From: Anaerococcus lactolyticus ATCC 51172 | GTDB lineage: Bacteria > Bacillota > Clostridia > Tissierellales > Peptoniphilaceae | Assembly (NCBI RefSeq): GCF_000156575.1 | Contig: NZ_GG666045.1 | Span: forward strand, 59,504-123,503 | Length of the DNA: 64,000 bases | Direction: 5' to 3' | In this document: positions 25,705 to 34,652 of the stretch, piece by piece | How the letters are laid out: the number at the start of each line of letters is the position of its first letter | Numbering within the stretch: the first letter of the stretch is position 1 | Translations under genes and position numbers: made by a program | Notes under the pieces: model-generated | Databases searched by the model: none | Told to the model about the DNA's origin: nothing | Seen by the model: the letters and a program-made list of their open reading frames with translations, nothing else

Positions 25705-26697
25705 TTAATCACAGCAATCACATTTTAAAGTTTGATGGTCGCAAGCCAATCCACGTACCTCGCTAGGAAGTTTTCCTTTGTATCTTTTGTAATAAATGGA
25801 AAATTTGCTATGGGATGTGTAACCTACAGATTCGGCTATTTCCTTTATAGGAAGTTTGGTATTTAAGAGTAGAGTTTCAGCTACATTCATTCTTTTTCTT
25901 TGAGTGTATTCTGTAATGCTTTGACCATATTTTTCTTTGAATAAATTTTTTAATTTTGTTCCACTCATTTTAGATATTTTTTCAAGGGTTTCTTGATTTA
26001 CATTCATGGCGAAATGATCATCTAAAAATCTGGCTACATCTTCAAGTGCTTTATTATCATCAGATTCAATTTTATATTTTTTTCTATTTAAGTATGTGTC
26101 AATAACTATGCTTACCCGCTCATTTGCCTTGGCTTTAAAGAAAAAATCAGCGGCGGGGGCATCCATCTTACAATTTAGAATTTCCATAGCCACTTTTTCT
26201 AATGATTTTGTAAGAATAATTTGATTCGGTTGAAGTAAAGCTGAATAAAATGATTCTGTATCTATATTAATAGCTGCTAGATGCTTTTCTAAGAGCTCTT
26301 TTTTAAAACCAATGGAAACAGCTAGATAATAACAGTTCTCATGTAATAAAAAAACAAAATCATCTCGTATATTATCAAAATCAAAAGTACATAAGGAGTT
26401 CGCTGTAAGTGTTTGATATGGATTAAATTTTTCGCCGTTTGCGCTAACTATGTAGCTTGTGTATATCGACACATAGTCTGCCATACTATAGGTATTATTT
26501 TGAACAACTTCTTCACTGATATAAAAATCATGTATATCAATAATAAACCCATCTCCTTCATAAAACCAATATAGGCCTTCTCCATAAGTTGAGTCCTCTT
26601 TTTTCCAACAAAAAGTGTGTCCTGCACTTGAGTACTTCTTATTGTTTTTACATTCATCTACTTTCAAATAATCTTTTACAAAATCATAATATGTCAT
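25705..26697 (-). CDS. AraC family regulator, PchR/YbtA-like
   Basis: 330 residues from the ATG complementary to 26695-26697; an upstream TTG at 26721 lacks a ribosome site. The N-terminal part is a ligand-sensing domain of the PchR kind. Two helix-turn-helix motifs occupy the last 100 residues (TLEKISKMSGTKLKNLFKEK and PIKEIAESVGYTSHSKFSI), ending with the AraC signature around PSEVRG. The tail carries four cysteines (CDHQTLKCDCCD), an unusual addition that might sense metal or redox state. It is divergent from ABC pair 3 and the second ECF module, its presumed targets. Relatives activate siderophore uptake when the siderophore is bound. Confidence 0.85.
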   Translation of the reverse strand: MTYYDFVKDYLKVDECKNNKKYSSAGHTFCWKKEDSTYGEGLYWFYEGDGFIIDIHDFYISEEVVQNNTYSMADYVSIYTSYIVSANGEKFNPYQTLTANSLCTFDFDNIRDDFVFLLHENCYYLAVSIGFKKELLEKHLAAINIDTESFYSALLQPNQIILTKSLEKVAMEILNCKMDAPAADFFFKAKANERVSIVIDTYLNRKKYKIESDDNKALEDVARFLDDHFAMNVNQETLEKISKMSGTKLKNLFKEKYGQSITEYTQRKRMNVAETLLLNTKLPIKEIAESVGYTSHSKFSIYYKRYKGKLPSEVRGLACDHQTLKCDCCD

Positions 26698-26752
26698 AAT
26701 ACACCTATCCCTTTTAGACAATGTTCCAATTAGCCTTATTAATTCAAAACTA

Positions 26753-26807
26753 TTGTATTAGTAATTATAAGCGATGTATAATAAAAAAGCAATGATAGTT
26801 ATTATCA
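26753..26807 (+). promoter_or_regulatory. Promoter with Fur box for ABC pair 3 / ECF module 2
   Basis: TTGTAT (26753-26758), an 18-base spacer and TATAAT (26777-26782) precede TGATAGTTATTATCA at 26793-26807, which differs from the Fur 7-1-7 box at one position. The site lies between the divergent AraC and ABC genes, covering the start region of the transporter transcript. Confidence 0.75.
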
Positions 26808-26857
26808 ATTAAGCGAATTTATATCTAAAATGGATATCAAAGAAAGGAGATATTATT

Positions 26858-28612
26858 ATGAAGATTTACAAAAAACTATTTGCTTATGTGCAGGATAAAA
26901 AATATCTTGGTTTTTTAGCTATAGTCTTTTCTGCTATATCTGCTGTACTTACGGTATATGGATTTTATTTAATCTACAAATTTCTGGATAATTTAATAAT
27001 TAATTCAGATTTATCTGGCGCAGAGAGCATAGCGCTAAAATCTGTCATCACACTAACAAGTGGAGCAATATTTTATTCTGTTTCAGGAACATGTTCTCAC
27101 ATACTAGGTTTTAGGCTTGAAACAAATTTAAGAAAAAGGGGGATAGACGGCTTAGAGAAAGCAAGTTTTAGGTTCTTTGACTTAAATCCATCTGGTCAAA
27201 TAAGAAAGATCATAGATGACAACGCCGCGCAAACTCATCAGGTTGTAGCTCACATGATTCCCGATAGTTCTCAGGCAATAGTTACACCCGTACTTGTACT
27301 AGCACTCGGCTTTATAGTAAGTATAAGAGTTGGCATAACTTTGCTTGCTCTTACCATAATCGATGGCTTGATTTTAGGTGCAATGATGGGAGAGCAAGAA
27401 TTTATGAAGATATACCAAGAAGCTCTATCTAAACTAAGTGCTGAGACTGTTGAATACGTAAGAGGAATGCAGGTAGTAAAGATATTTAGAGCAAATGTAG
27501 AGTCATTTAAAAGCTTTTACAAGGCGATAAAAGATTACTCAAAGTATGCTTATGATTATTCACTATCTTGTAAAAAACCCTATGTTTTGTATCAATGGTT
27601 ATTTTTTGGTTTAATTGCAATTTTAATTATACCTATAGTTTATTTTATGACTAGCTTAGGCAGCGCCAAGGTGATTTTACTTGAGCTTATCATGATTTTA
27701 TTCTTATCAGGAGTTCTCTTTGTTTCATTTATGAGGATAATGTGGTACGCTATGTATATTTCTCAAGGCAATTATGCAGTAGATACTTTAGAGGCGCTTT
27801 ATAATGATATGCAAAAAGATAAATTGGTCCATGGCAATGTCAATAATTTTAAAAATTACAATATTGAGTTTGACAATGTTAGCTTTGCTTATAACGATAA
27901 AGCTGTCATTGAAAATTTATCCTTTAAATTAGAAGAAGGAAAGTCCTATGCGCTAGTCGGCTCATCTGGATCAGGCAAATCAACTGTAGCAAAACTTATA
28001 TCGGGTTTTTACAATGTTAATGAAGGAAGCATAAAGATAGGCGGCGTAGCAATAAGTGAATACTCTGATGAAGCCTTAATTAAAGCCATTTCCTTTGTTT
28101 TTCAAGATTCAAAATTATTCAAGAAGAGCATTTATGATAATGTTGCTTTAGCTAATAAAGGAGCGAGCAGAGATGACGTTATGAGAGCCTTAAAATTAGC
28201 AGGATGCGATCTAATATTAGACAAATTCCCAGAAAGAGAAAATACTATCATAGGCTCAAAAGGAGTTTATTTATCCGGTGGAGAAAAACAAAGGATTGCA
28301 ATTGCTAGAGCAATTTTAAAGGATTCTAAAATTATTATTATGGATGAAGCTTCAGCATCTATTGACCCAGATAACGAGTTTGAATTGCAAAAAGCTTTTA
28401 AAAATCTGATGAAGGATAAAACAGTTATCATGATTGCACACAGACTATCTACAATTAAAGACCTTGATGAAGTTATTGTAATGGATGGCGGAAAAATTAT
28501 AGAAAGAGGTTCTGACAAAGAATTAATGTCAAGTGATACAAAGTATAAGAGACTGCAAGATATGTTTAACAGTGCGAATGAATGGAGGGTTTCAAATGAA
28601 GGAGTTTTATAA
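26858..28612 (+). CDS. ABC transporter, fused membrane and ATPase domains (first of pair 3)
   Basis: 584 residues: membrane domain (1-320) and ATPase with Walker A GSSGSGKST near 367, signature LSGGEKQRIA and Walker B IIMDEASASIDPDNE. AAAGGAGA precedes the ATG. It ends 17 bases inside the next ABC gene. It heads the operon ABC-ABC-S-T-A, the same order as at 5271-11493, but is controlled by a divergent AraC protein where the other has a TetR. Haem, siderophore or other metal-chelate transport is inferred from the Fur box and the regulator type. Confidence 0.85.
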   Translation: MKIYKKLFAYVQDKKYLGFLAIVFSAISAVLTVYGFYLIYKFLDNLIINSDLSGAESIALKSVITLTSGAIFYSVSGTCSHILGFRLETNLRKRGIDGLEKASFRFFDLNPSGQIRKIIDDNAAQTHQVVAHMIPDSSQAIVTPVLVLALGFIVSIRVGITLLALTIIDGLILGAMMGEQEFMKIYQEALSKLSAETVEYVRGMQVVKIFRANVESFKSFYKAIKDYSKYAYDYSLSCKKPYVLYQWLFFGLIAILIIPIVYFMTSLGSAKVILLELIMILFLSGVLFVSFMRIMWYAMYISQGNYAVDTLEALYNDMQKDKLVHGNVNNFKNYNIEFDNVSFAYNDKAVIENLSFKLEEGKSYALVGSSGSGKSTVAKLISGFYNVNEGSIKIGGVAISEYSDEALIKAISFVFQDSKLFKKSIYDNVALANKGASRDDVMRALKLAGCDLILDKFPERENTIIGSKGVYLSGGEKQRIAIARAILKDSKIIIMDEASASIDPDNEFELQKAFKNLMKDKTVIMIAHRLSTIKDLDEVIVMDGGKIIERGSDKELMSSDTKYKRLQDMFNSANEWRVSNEGVL

Positions 28613-30317
28613 AAAAAGATTTGCTCTTACAGATAAAGGAGCAAGAAATTTAAGTAAAGCAACACTGGCTTCATTTTTCGTTTATTGTATAAACATGCTT
28701 CCTGCGATATTACTAATGATTTTTGCTCAGGAAGTTTTGGAAAATATTGTTAAAAGCAAGGGATTTTATATAGCATTCTCAGTTTTTACCTTGATAGTAA
28801 TGTATATTTTGCTTTCTATCGAATACGATAAATTATACAGCACAACATATCAAGAAAGTGCGGACTTAAGAATAAGGACAGCGGAAAATTTATCAAAACT
28901 ACCTCTATCTTACTTTTCTAAACATGATATTTCCGACCTAGCGCAAACTATCATGTCCGATATTGAGGGGATAGAGCATGCAATGAGCCACTCGATACCA
29001 AAAGTGGGCGGTATGGCACTCTTCTTCCCACTAATATCCATTATGATGCTAGTGAGCAATGTGAAGATGGGTTTAGCTGTAATTATACCAACGATATTAA
29101 GCTTTATATTTATACCACTATCTAAAAAACATCAGGTTAAGGGACAAAAAAGATATTATGACGTCTTAAGAGAAAACTCAGAAAGCTTTCAAGAAAATAT
29201 CGAGATGCAAATGGAGATCAAAGCCTATGGCTTATCAGAGGAAATGAAAGATAAGCTATATGAAAAAATGGATAAAAGTGAAAAAGTGCACTTAAAGACA
29301 GAGATAGGACTTATTTTAATTATGTCACTTTCATCAATTTTTAGCTTTATTTCCCTTGCTGTTGTGATATTTGTTGGCGTAAATCTAATTATTAATAAAG
29401 AGATAAGCCCTCTCTACCTTGTAGGTTATTTACTAGCGGCCATGAAGATAAAAGACGCTCTTGATGCATCTAAAGAGGGAATGATGGAGATATTTTATTT
29501 ATCGCCTAAAATTGAAAGATTAAAAGAAATTCAAAATCAAGATTTACAAGAAGGCGATGACTATGAACTAAAAAAATTTGACATTGATTTAAAAGATGTT
29601 GAATTTGCCTACAATAAAGACACAAAAGTTTTAAATGGCGTAAGCTTTAAAGCTAAGCAGGGAGAGGTAACTGCTTTGGTAGGAGCAAGTGGCTGTGGCA
29701 AAACAACTATATTGAAACTTATATCAAGACTTTATGATTACGACGAGGGACAAATCTTAATCGATGGCAAAGATATAAAAGAAATATCAACAGAATCCCT
29801 TTTTGATAAGGTGTCTATTGTTTTCCAAGATGTAGTTCTATTTAATCAAAGCGTTATGGAAAATATTAGGATCGGAAAGCAAGATGCAAGTGACGAAGAA
29901 GTTAAAAGAGCAGCAAAACTTGCAAATTGCACAGATTTTATAGAAAAAATGGATAAGGGTTTCGATACAGTTATTGGTGAAAACGGTGCTGAACTATCAG
30001 GTGGAGAAAGACAAAGGTTATCAATAGCCAGAGCCTTCTTAAAAGATGCACCGATATTGATCTTAGACGAGATAGCAGCAAGCCTTGATGTTGACAATGA
30101 GAAAAAAATTCAAGAGTCTTTAAATAATTTAATTAAAGATAAAACTGTTGTCATCATTTCACACAGAATGAAATCCATAGAAAATGCAGACAAGATTGTA
30201 GTTCTTGAAAACGGAAAATTAGAAAGTGAAGGCAAGCATGAAGAGCTTTTACAAAAATCAAAAGTTTACAAGAATTTAATAGAAAAAACAAAAATGGCAG
30301 AAGAATTTATTTATTAG
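28596..30317 (+). CDS. ABC transporter, fused membrane and ATPase domains (second of pair 3)
   Basis: 573 residues from ATG 28596, preceded by GGAGGG and overlapping the partner gene by 17 bases; the open frame extends upstream but inside that partner. Walker A is GASGCGKTT near residue 362 and the signature LSGGERQRLS. After Walker B the sequence reads LDEIAASLDVDNE, with Ile in place of the usual Ala after DE. The partner of this heterodimer keeps a DEASAS form. An S component follows 10 bases later. Confidence 0.85.
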   Translation: MKEFYKKRFALTDKGARNLSKATLASFFVYCINMLPAILLMIFAQEVLENIVKSKGFYIAFSVFTLIVMYILLSIEYDKLYSTTYQESADLRIRTAENLSKLPLSYFSKHDISDLAQTIMSDIEGIEHAMSHSIPKVGGMALFFPLISIMMLVSNVKMGLAVIIPTILSFIFIPLSKKHQVKGQKRYYDVLRENSESFQENIEMQMEIKAYGLSEEMKDKLYEKMDKSEKVHLKTEIGLILIMSLSSIFSFISLAVVIFVGVNLIINKEISPLYLVGYLLAAMKIKDALDASKEGMMEIFYLSPKIERLKEIQNQDLQEGDDYELKKFDIDLKDVEFAYNKDTKVLNGVSFKAKQGEVTALVGASGCGKTTILKLISRLYDYDEGQILIDGKDIKEISTESLFDKVSIVFQDVVLFNQSVMENIRIGKQDASDEEVKRAAKLANCTDFIEKMDKGFDTVIGENGAELSGGERQRLSIARAFLKDAPILILDEIAASLDVDNEKKIQESLNNLIKDKTVVIISHRMKSIENADKIVVLENGKLESEGKHEELLQKSKVYKNLIEKTKMAEEFIY

Positions 30318-30327
30318 GAGGATTAAA

Positions 30328-30909
30328 ATGGATACTAAAAAATTAAAAGTAAAAGATTTAGTAAGTATCGGTGTTTTTGCCGTAATTTATTTCGTCTTGA
30401 TGTTTGGTGTTGGCATGATGGGTATGATTCCAATATTGTTTTTAATATACCCAACAGTTTTAGGCATAATTGAAGGGCCTGTTCTTATGTTATTTATGAC
30501 TAAAGTTCAAAAACCATGGGCCTTATTTATACTCGGTATGATATCACCTCTTGTGATGTTTGCTATGGGACATACTTATGTAGTTGCAGTCTTATCACTT
30601 ATAGTAATGATAATAGCAGAATTAATTAGAAAGATTGGCAATTATAATTCATTTAAATACAATATGCTTTCTTATGCAATCTTCAGCACATGGATATGTA
30701 GCTCTTTAATGCAAATGCTTTTAGCTAAAGAAAAATATATTGAATTATCTATGATGATGGGAAAAGATTATGTTGATGCAATGGAAAAACTAATAACTTA
30801 TCCTCACATGGCTTTAGTAGCCTTAGGTGCTTTCCTAGGAGGAATTATAGGGGCATATATAGGCAAGGCACTATTGAAAAAACACTTTGAAAAAGCAGGC
30901 ATTGTATAA
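30328..30909 (+). CDS. ECF-type S component, MptD/Trep_Strep family (second copy)
   Basis: 193 residues, five or six membrane helices, paralogous to the protein at 8787: same length, same helix order, same ending (IGAYIGKALLKKHFEKAGIV against a similar KKILNKKLESAGVL). TTAGGAGG precedes the ATG. It overlaps the T-component gene by 1 base. The two copies differ clearly in loops (MGMIPILFLIYP here, MPVPVLFLLMP there), so they may bind different ligands. The substrate is unknown; the context suggests an iron-related compound. Confidence 0.75.
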   Translation: MDTKKLKVKDLVSIGVFAVIYFVLMFGVGMMGMIPILFLIYPTVLGIIEGPVLMLFMTKVQKPWALFILGMISPLVMFAMGHTYVVAVLSLIVMIIAELIRKIGNYNSFKYNMLSYAIFSTWICSSLMQMLLAKEKYIELSMMMGKDYVDAMEKLITYPHMALVALGAFLGGIIGAYIGKALLKKHFEKAGIV

Positions 30910-31598
30910 TGCCTACCTTTTCTGCAAATTATCCCTTTAATCCAAATCCAATAAGTAAGTTATTAGTCGTATTTCTTACAGGTTTAACTGTTGTGCATAG
31001 CTTAAACATCAGTTTTGAGCTAGAGATTGTTTGTCTTATTGGTATTTTATTTTATTTGAATGGGTACAAAAAAACATTTTTTAAATGGATAATTTTATGC
31101 GCAATATTATATGCTTTACCTAATTTTATGGTGTTATCTAATATAAATCCAATAATTAAGATGTTTTTAAGCTTATTTATTATCTTCAGAATGTTTTTAT
31201 TGCCATTTATGGCAGCTAGCTTTATGATAAAGACCTCTGATGTAGGCGCAATAATTTCATCAATGGATAAGCTTAAAATTTCAAAAAATCTTTCCATACC
31301 TATTGCGGTTATGTTTAGATTTTTCCCATCTTTCAAAGAAGAGAAGAAAAACATCAAAATGGCTATGAGGGTAAGGGGGATAAATTTTAAAAATCCAATC
31401 AAATATCTTGAGTACGTTTCAGTGCCACTATTAATTATTTCTTCAAACATTGCAGATGATATTGCAAAAGCGGCAGAAACAAAGGCAATAGAAAATCCAA
31501 TTGCCAAGACTAGATATATTCCTGTAAAGATACAGACTATAGATTTTGTATATGTTTTAATTATAACTGGACTTATTGTTGGAGGCTTAATATGGTAG
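30909..31598 (+). CDS. ECF transporter transmembrane (T) component (second copy)
   Basis: 229 residues with about five membrane helices. The first coupling motif is intact (MRVRGIN). Where the second should read xRG, as in IIRGLD of the copy at 9377, this protein has ETKAIENP, so that contact with one ATPase half may have changed. It starts in the S-component stop (TAATG) and overlaps the ATPase gene by 7 bases. It is the scaffold of the second ECF transporter. Confidence 0.82.
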   Translation: MPTFSANYPFNPNPISKLLVVFLTGLTVVHSLNISFELEIVCLIGILFYLNGYKKTFFKWIILCAILYALPNFMVLSNINPIIKMFLSLFIIFRMFLLPFMAASFMIKTSDVGAIISSMDKLKISKNLSIPIAVMFRFFPSFKEEKKNIKMAMRVRGINFKNPIKYLEYVSVPLLIISSNIADDIAKAAETKAIENPIAKTRYIPVKIQTIDFVYVLIITGLIVGGLIW

Positions 31599-32956
31599 AA
31601 ATAAAAAATTTAAGCCTTGATTATGGCAAAGACCATATAATAGATGATATATCACTATCCATAGCTGAGGGAGAGTGCGTGTTGTTTACAGGAAAAAGTG
31701 GAAGTGGTAAGTCATCTTTAATAAACTCAATCAATGGCTTAGCCGTAAGATATGATAACGCGAAGACAAAGGGCGAAATATTTATTGATGGTAATAATAT
31801 AAAAGATTTGGAACTTTATCAAATTTCAATGCTTGTTTCAACTGTTTTTCAAAATCCTAAGACATATTTCTTTAATGTTAATACGACATTAGAATTATTG
31901 TTTTATTTAGAAAATATTGGACTTGCAAGAGAAGAGATGGACAGGCGTTTGAATGATATGCTAGAAATATTTCCGATAAAAAATCTTTTGAACAGAAACA
32001 TATTTAACCTATCTGGCGGTGAAAAACAAATACTTTGTATTGCAGCTTCTTATATAGCAGGCACAAAGATTATTGTTATGGATGAGCCATCATCAAATTT
32101 GGATATTAAAAGTATAGGCGTTTTGACAAAGATGCTTAAAATACTAAAAGAAAAAGGCATAAGCATAATTGTAGCTGAGCACAGGATTTATTATTTGATG
32201 GATATAGTTGACCACATCTTTTTCATAGATAAGGGTAAGCTTAAAAAAACTTATACAAGAAATGAATTTTTAAAATTAGATACAAGAGACTTAAATAACT
32301 TAGCCTTAAGGGATAAGAAGCTAACTAAGTTGGAAGTACCTCATTTAAAAGGAGATGGAGAATATCAGATAAAAGATCTTTCCTACAAATTTACTGAGGA
32401 TGAATATTTAAGTTTAAAAAATATTTCTTTTAAGCTTGGCAAAATTTATGGCATAATAGGCTCTAATGGACGAGGAAAGTCAACGCTCTTGAGATGTTTA
32501 ATTGGTCTTGAGAAAAAATCAAAAGAAGAAATTTATTTTAAGGGAGAGCAACTGTCTAAAAAAGAAAGACTTAAAAACTCTTCACTTGTTATGCAAGACG
32601 TAAATCATCAGCTATTTACGGACGAGGTATTTAGCGAACTTAGTTTAGGAGTAAAAAATTTCAATGAAGAAAAGGCAAAAATCATTTTAAAAGATTTAGG
32701 TTTAGAAGAATTTATTGAAAGGCACCCTATGAGTTTATCAGGAGGACAAAAGCAAAGACTTGCGATAGCATCAGTTATGTGCAAAGATTCTACATTTGTT
32801 TATTTCGATGAACCTACAAGTGGTATGGATTATTCAAATATGGAAAAAATATCCAAACTTATTAAAAAATACAGAAATAAGGATAAAATAATTTTTATAG
32901 TTTCCCATGATATTGAGTTTTTGAATGAAGTAAGCGATGAAATATTTGAAATATAA
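31592..32956 (+). CDS. ECF transporter double ATPase (second copy)
   Basis: 454 residues with two ABC ATPase domains. Domain 1: Walker A GKSGSGKSS, signature LSGGEKQILC, Walker B VMDEPSSN. Domain 2, from about residue 265: GSNGRGKST, LSGGQKQRLA, Walker B VYFDEPTSG. The first signature has ILC where R-[IV]-x is usual. Paralogous to the gene at 10102. Its start overlaps the T-component stop, and a terminator follows 80 bases on. It powers uptake by the second S-T module. Confidence 0.87.
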   Translation: MVEIKNLSLDYGKDHIIDDISLSIAEGECVLFTGKSGSGKSSLINSINGLAVRYDNAKTKGEIFIDGNNIKDLELYQISMLVSTVFQNPKTYFFNVNTTLELLFYLENIGLAREEMDRRLNDMLEIFPIKNLLNRNIFNLSGGEKQILCIAASYIAGTKIIVMDEPSSNLDIKSIGVLTKMLKILKEKGISIIVAEHRIYYLMDIVDHIFFIDKGKLKKTYTRNEFLKLDTRDLNNLALRDKKLTKLEVPHLKGDGEYQIKDLSYKFTEDEYLSLKNISFKLGKIYGIIGSNGRGKSTLLRCLIGLEKKSKEEIYFKGEQLSKKERLKNSSLVMQDVNHQLFTDEVFSELSLGVKNFNEEKAKIILKDLGLEEFIERHPMSLSGGQKQRLAIASVMCKDSTFVYFDEPTSGMDYSNMEKISKLIKKYRNKDKIIFIVSHDIEFLNEVSDEIFEI

Positions 32957-33035
32957 AGATAGGGCTGGAAAACAAGTTTATGGAAGAGTTAATTACTTTG
33001 TAAATTAAAATAAAATTATGATAATTTTCATTTTA

Positions 33036-33073
33036 GAGGACCTATAACATAAAGCATAAGTCCTCCATTTTTA
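33036..33073 (+). terminator. Rho-independent terminator after ECF module 2
   Basis: GAGGACCTAT pairs with ATAAGTCCTC (one mismatch) across a 10-base loop, then CATTTTTATTT. Its 3' arm shares GCATAAGTCCT with the terminator of module 1. Confidence 0.8.
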
Positions 33074-33175
33074 TTTGATAATTTGTAAAATTAAATGCGA
33101 CACTGTAATAAAATAGAAAACTAATACTAATTTCGTGTGAAATGTTAAAAAGGACAAAAATACACGGAGGTTAAT

Positions 33176-33700
33176 ATGAGCTATAAACATATTACCATAA
33201 ATGAGCGAAATAAGATGGAGCAACTAAGTTAAGAGGGATATTCTTCTAAAAGAATAGCAAAAATTTTAGGTTTTCATCACTCAATAATATCTAGAGAATT
33301 AAAAAGCTGCGATAATGATTATGAAGCTATCTATGCCGAAAAAGATAAGATTGAAAAATCATCACTTAAAGGCAGAAAGGCAAAAGCAGATATCAATATC
33401 ATAAAATCCATATCTGAAAACTCCATAATTAATGGTCTCCTGAGAAATAGCAAACAGTAGATTGGAGAAAAAATTCAATGATAGTGCACTTGACAAACTA
33501 ATTAAATCTTTACCTTTAGAAGTTTTAAAATCTTTAATATCTGACAGAAGCAGATGATTTGCTTGTTATAAATATGGTGTTCTTCGAGTAGTGCTCATAG
33601 AGAAATTTTTAGGAACAGAATCGGGAATCGCAAGTTTAACTAACCTACAAGCTGCCATAAATAAACAAGTTTCTTTAGGATATAGCTTCATACTATAACA
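33176..33700 (+). pseudogene. IS30 family transposase remnant
   Basis: An ATG behind GGAGG opens the IS30 N-terminus MSYKHITINERNKMEQLS, then a TAA stop. The frame continues with EGYSSKRIAKILGFHHS and IISRELKSCD, the family's helix-turn-helix. Later pieces (NGLLRNSKQ with WSPE in another frame; SLPLEVLKSLISDRSR, stop, FACYKY) match the middle and catalytic region in part. Several stops and a large deletion make it inactive. Confidence 0.72.
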
Positions 33701-33926
33701 ACCCCATCTTGTGGATCAAAGGGTTTTTCGGAGGAGACAAGATTCGAGCGATGATGGTCTTTGAACGGATTGTTTAAATAAGAGTTTATTTCTATCCTTT
33801 AGTTTTTGCTTTTTATATCATATCTTTTAAAGTGATATCGAGCTTTTTAATAAAATCAGTATGAAGCCCTGGGTCCTCTTTGTTATAATTACAATTTGGG
33901 GGGGCTTAATTTTCCTATGTATAATT
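33701..33926. other. Intergenic, degenerate sequence
   Basis: No gene or convincing remnant seen. It lies between the IS30 debris and the hairpin before the urease operon. Confidence 0.35.
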
Positions 33927-33963
33927 AACCGTATATGGATATATTCTATATGCGGTTTTTATC
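33927..33963 (+). terminator. Rho-independent terminator upstream of urease
   Basis: AACCGTATAT pairs with ATATGCGGTT (one G-T pair) over an 11-base loop, followed by TTTTTATC. It would insulate the urease operon from upstream transcription. Confidence 0.7.
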
Positions 33964-34009
33964 TGGGAAATTTAGCTAAGCTTGTCTTCAAAAAGTACAA
34001 TAAAGAAAA

Positions 34010-34029
34010 TTACACTTTATAAAATGTAA
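34010..34029 (+). promoter_or_regulatory. 20-bp palindrome upstream of the urease operon
   Basis: TTACACTTTA followed by TAAAATGTAA is an inverted repeat with one mismatch, about 60 bases before ureE. It could be an operator for a nickel- or nitrogen-responsive regulator. I could not find a clear -35/-10 pair around it. Confidence 0.35.
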
Positions 34030-34091
34030 AATCATTGCTTTTTTTTGTTTTAGGGGGTACTATTAAGTTTGTAAAAAAAGGGGTGAATAAA

Positions 34092-34652
34092 GTGATAATA
34101 GAAAAAATTATTGGAAATGTTTTTGATATAAATGAAGAAAATTTAAAAATAAACTGGCTTAATATGCCTTACGACCATGCTCATAAGAAAATTCAAAGAT
34201 TTGAATATGCGGGTCTGGACTTGGGTCTAAAGCTTTCTGAAGAGGATAGACAAAGAGGTCTAAAGCATGGGGATATAATTTATAGAGAAAATAATATAAT
34301 TTATGCTATCAATATCGAAGAGCTTGAATGCTTAAAGCTTTCTATGGATGAGGCTAAGAGCTTTGTCAACTTGGCATATATTATTGGTAATCGCCATGCA
34401 AAATTGTACTGGTCAGAAGATGGCGAATCTTTAATTACACCATATGAGAAGACTCTCGAAGAAATGCTAAAGACTGTAGAAGGGATAAAGATGGATAAGG
34501 TCATGGCTAAATTATTGCCAAAAAACAACTTGATGGCGATTCTACCTCAAGGTCAAGTAGTAGATCATCATAGTCACGACCATGACCACGATCACGACCA
34601 CAATCATGATCACCATCACGACCACAATCATCACCACCATCACCATGAATAG
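34092..34652 (+). CDS. ureE: Urease accessory protein UreE (nickel metallochaperone)
   Basis: 186 residues from GTG 34092, nine bases after AAAGGGGTG; an upstream ATG at 34035 adds residues unlike UreE. The N-terminal domain (1-75) and the metal-binding domain (75-155, with YIIGNRHAK) are typical. The last 29 residues are an Asp/His-rich tail (HHSHDHDHDHDHNHDHHH and on) that binds several nickel ions and may store them. UreE hands nickel to the UreG complex. It is the first gene of the urease operon here, ahead of the structural genes, and overlaps ureF by 8 bases. Confidence 0.93.
   Translation: MIIEKIIGNVFDINEENLKINWLNMPYDHAHKKIQRFEYAGLDLGLKLSEEDRQRGLKHGDIIYRENNIIYAINIEELECLKLSMDEAKSFVNLAYIIGNRHAKLYWSEDGESLITPYEKTLEEMLKTVEGIKMDKVMAKLLPKNNLMAILPQGQVVDHHSHDHDHDHDHNHDHHHDHNHHHHHHE

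Noticed and set aside
33000-33030. Fur-box-like sequence TGATAATTTTCATTT after ECF module 2
   Set aside because: The right half does not match ATTATCA and there is no downstream gene that it could control before the terminator.
34035-34091. Earlier start of ureE at ATG 34035
   Set aside because: The added residues are unlike UreE and the ribosome site AAAGGGGTG lies within them, in position for GTG 34092.
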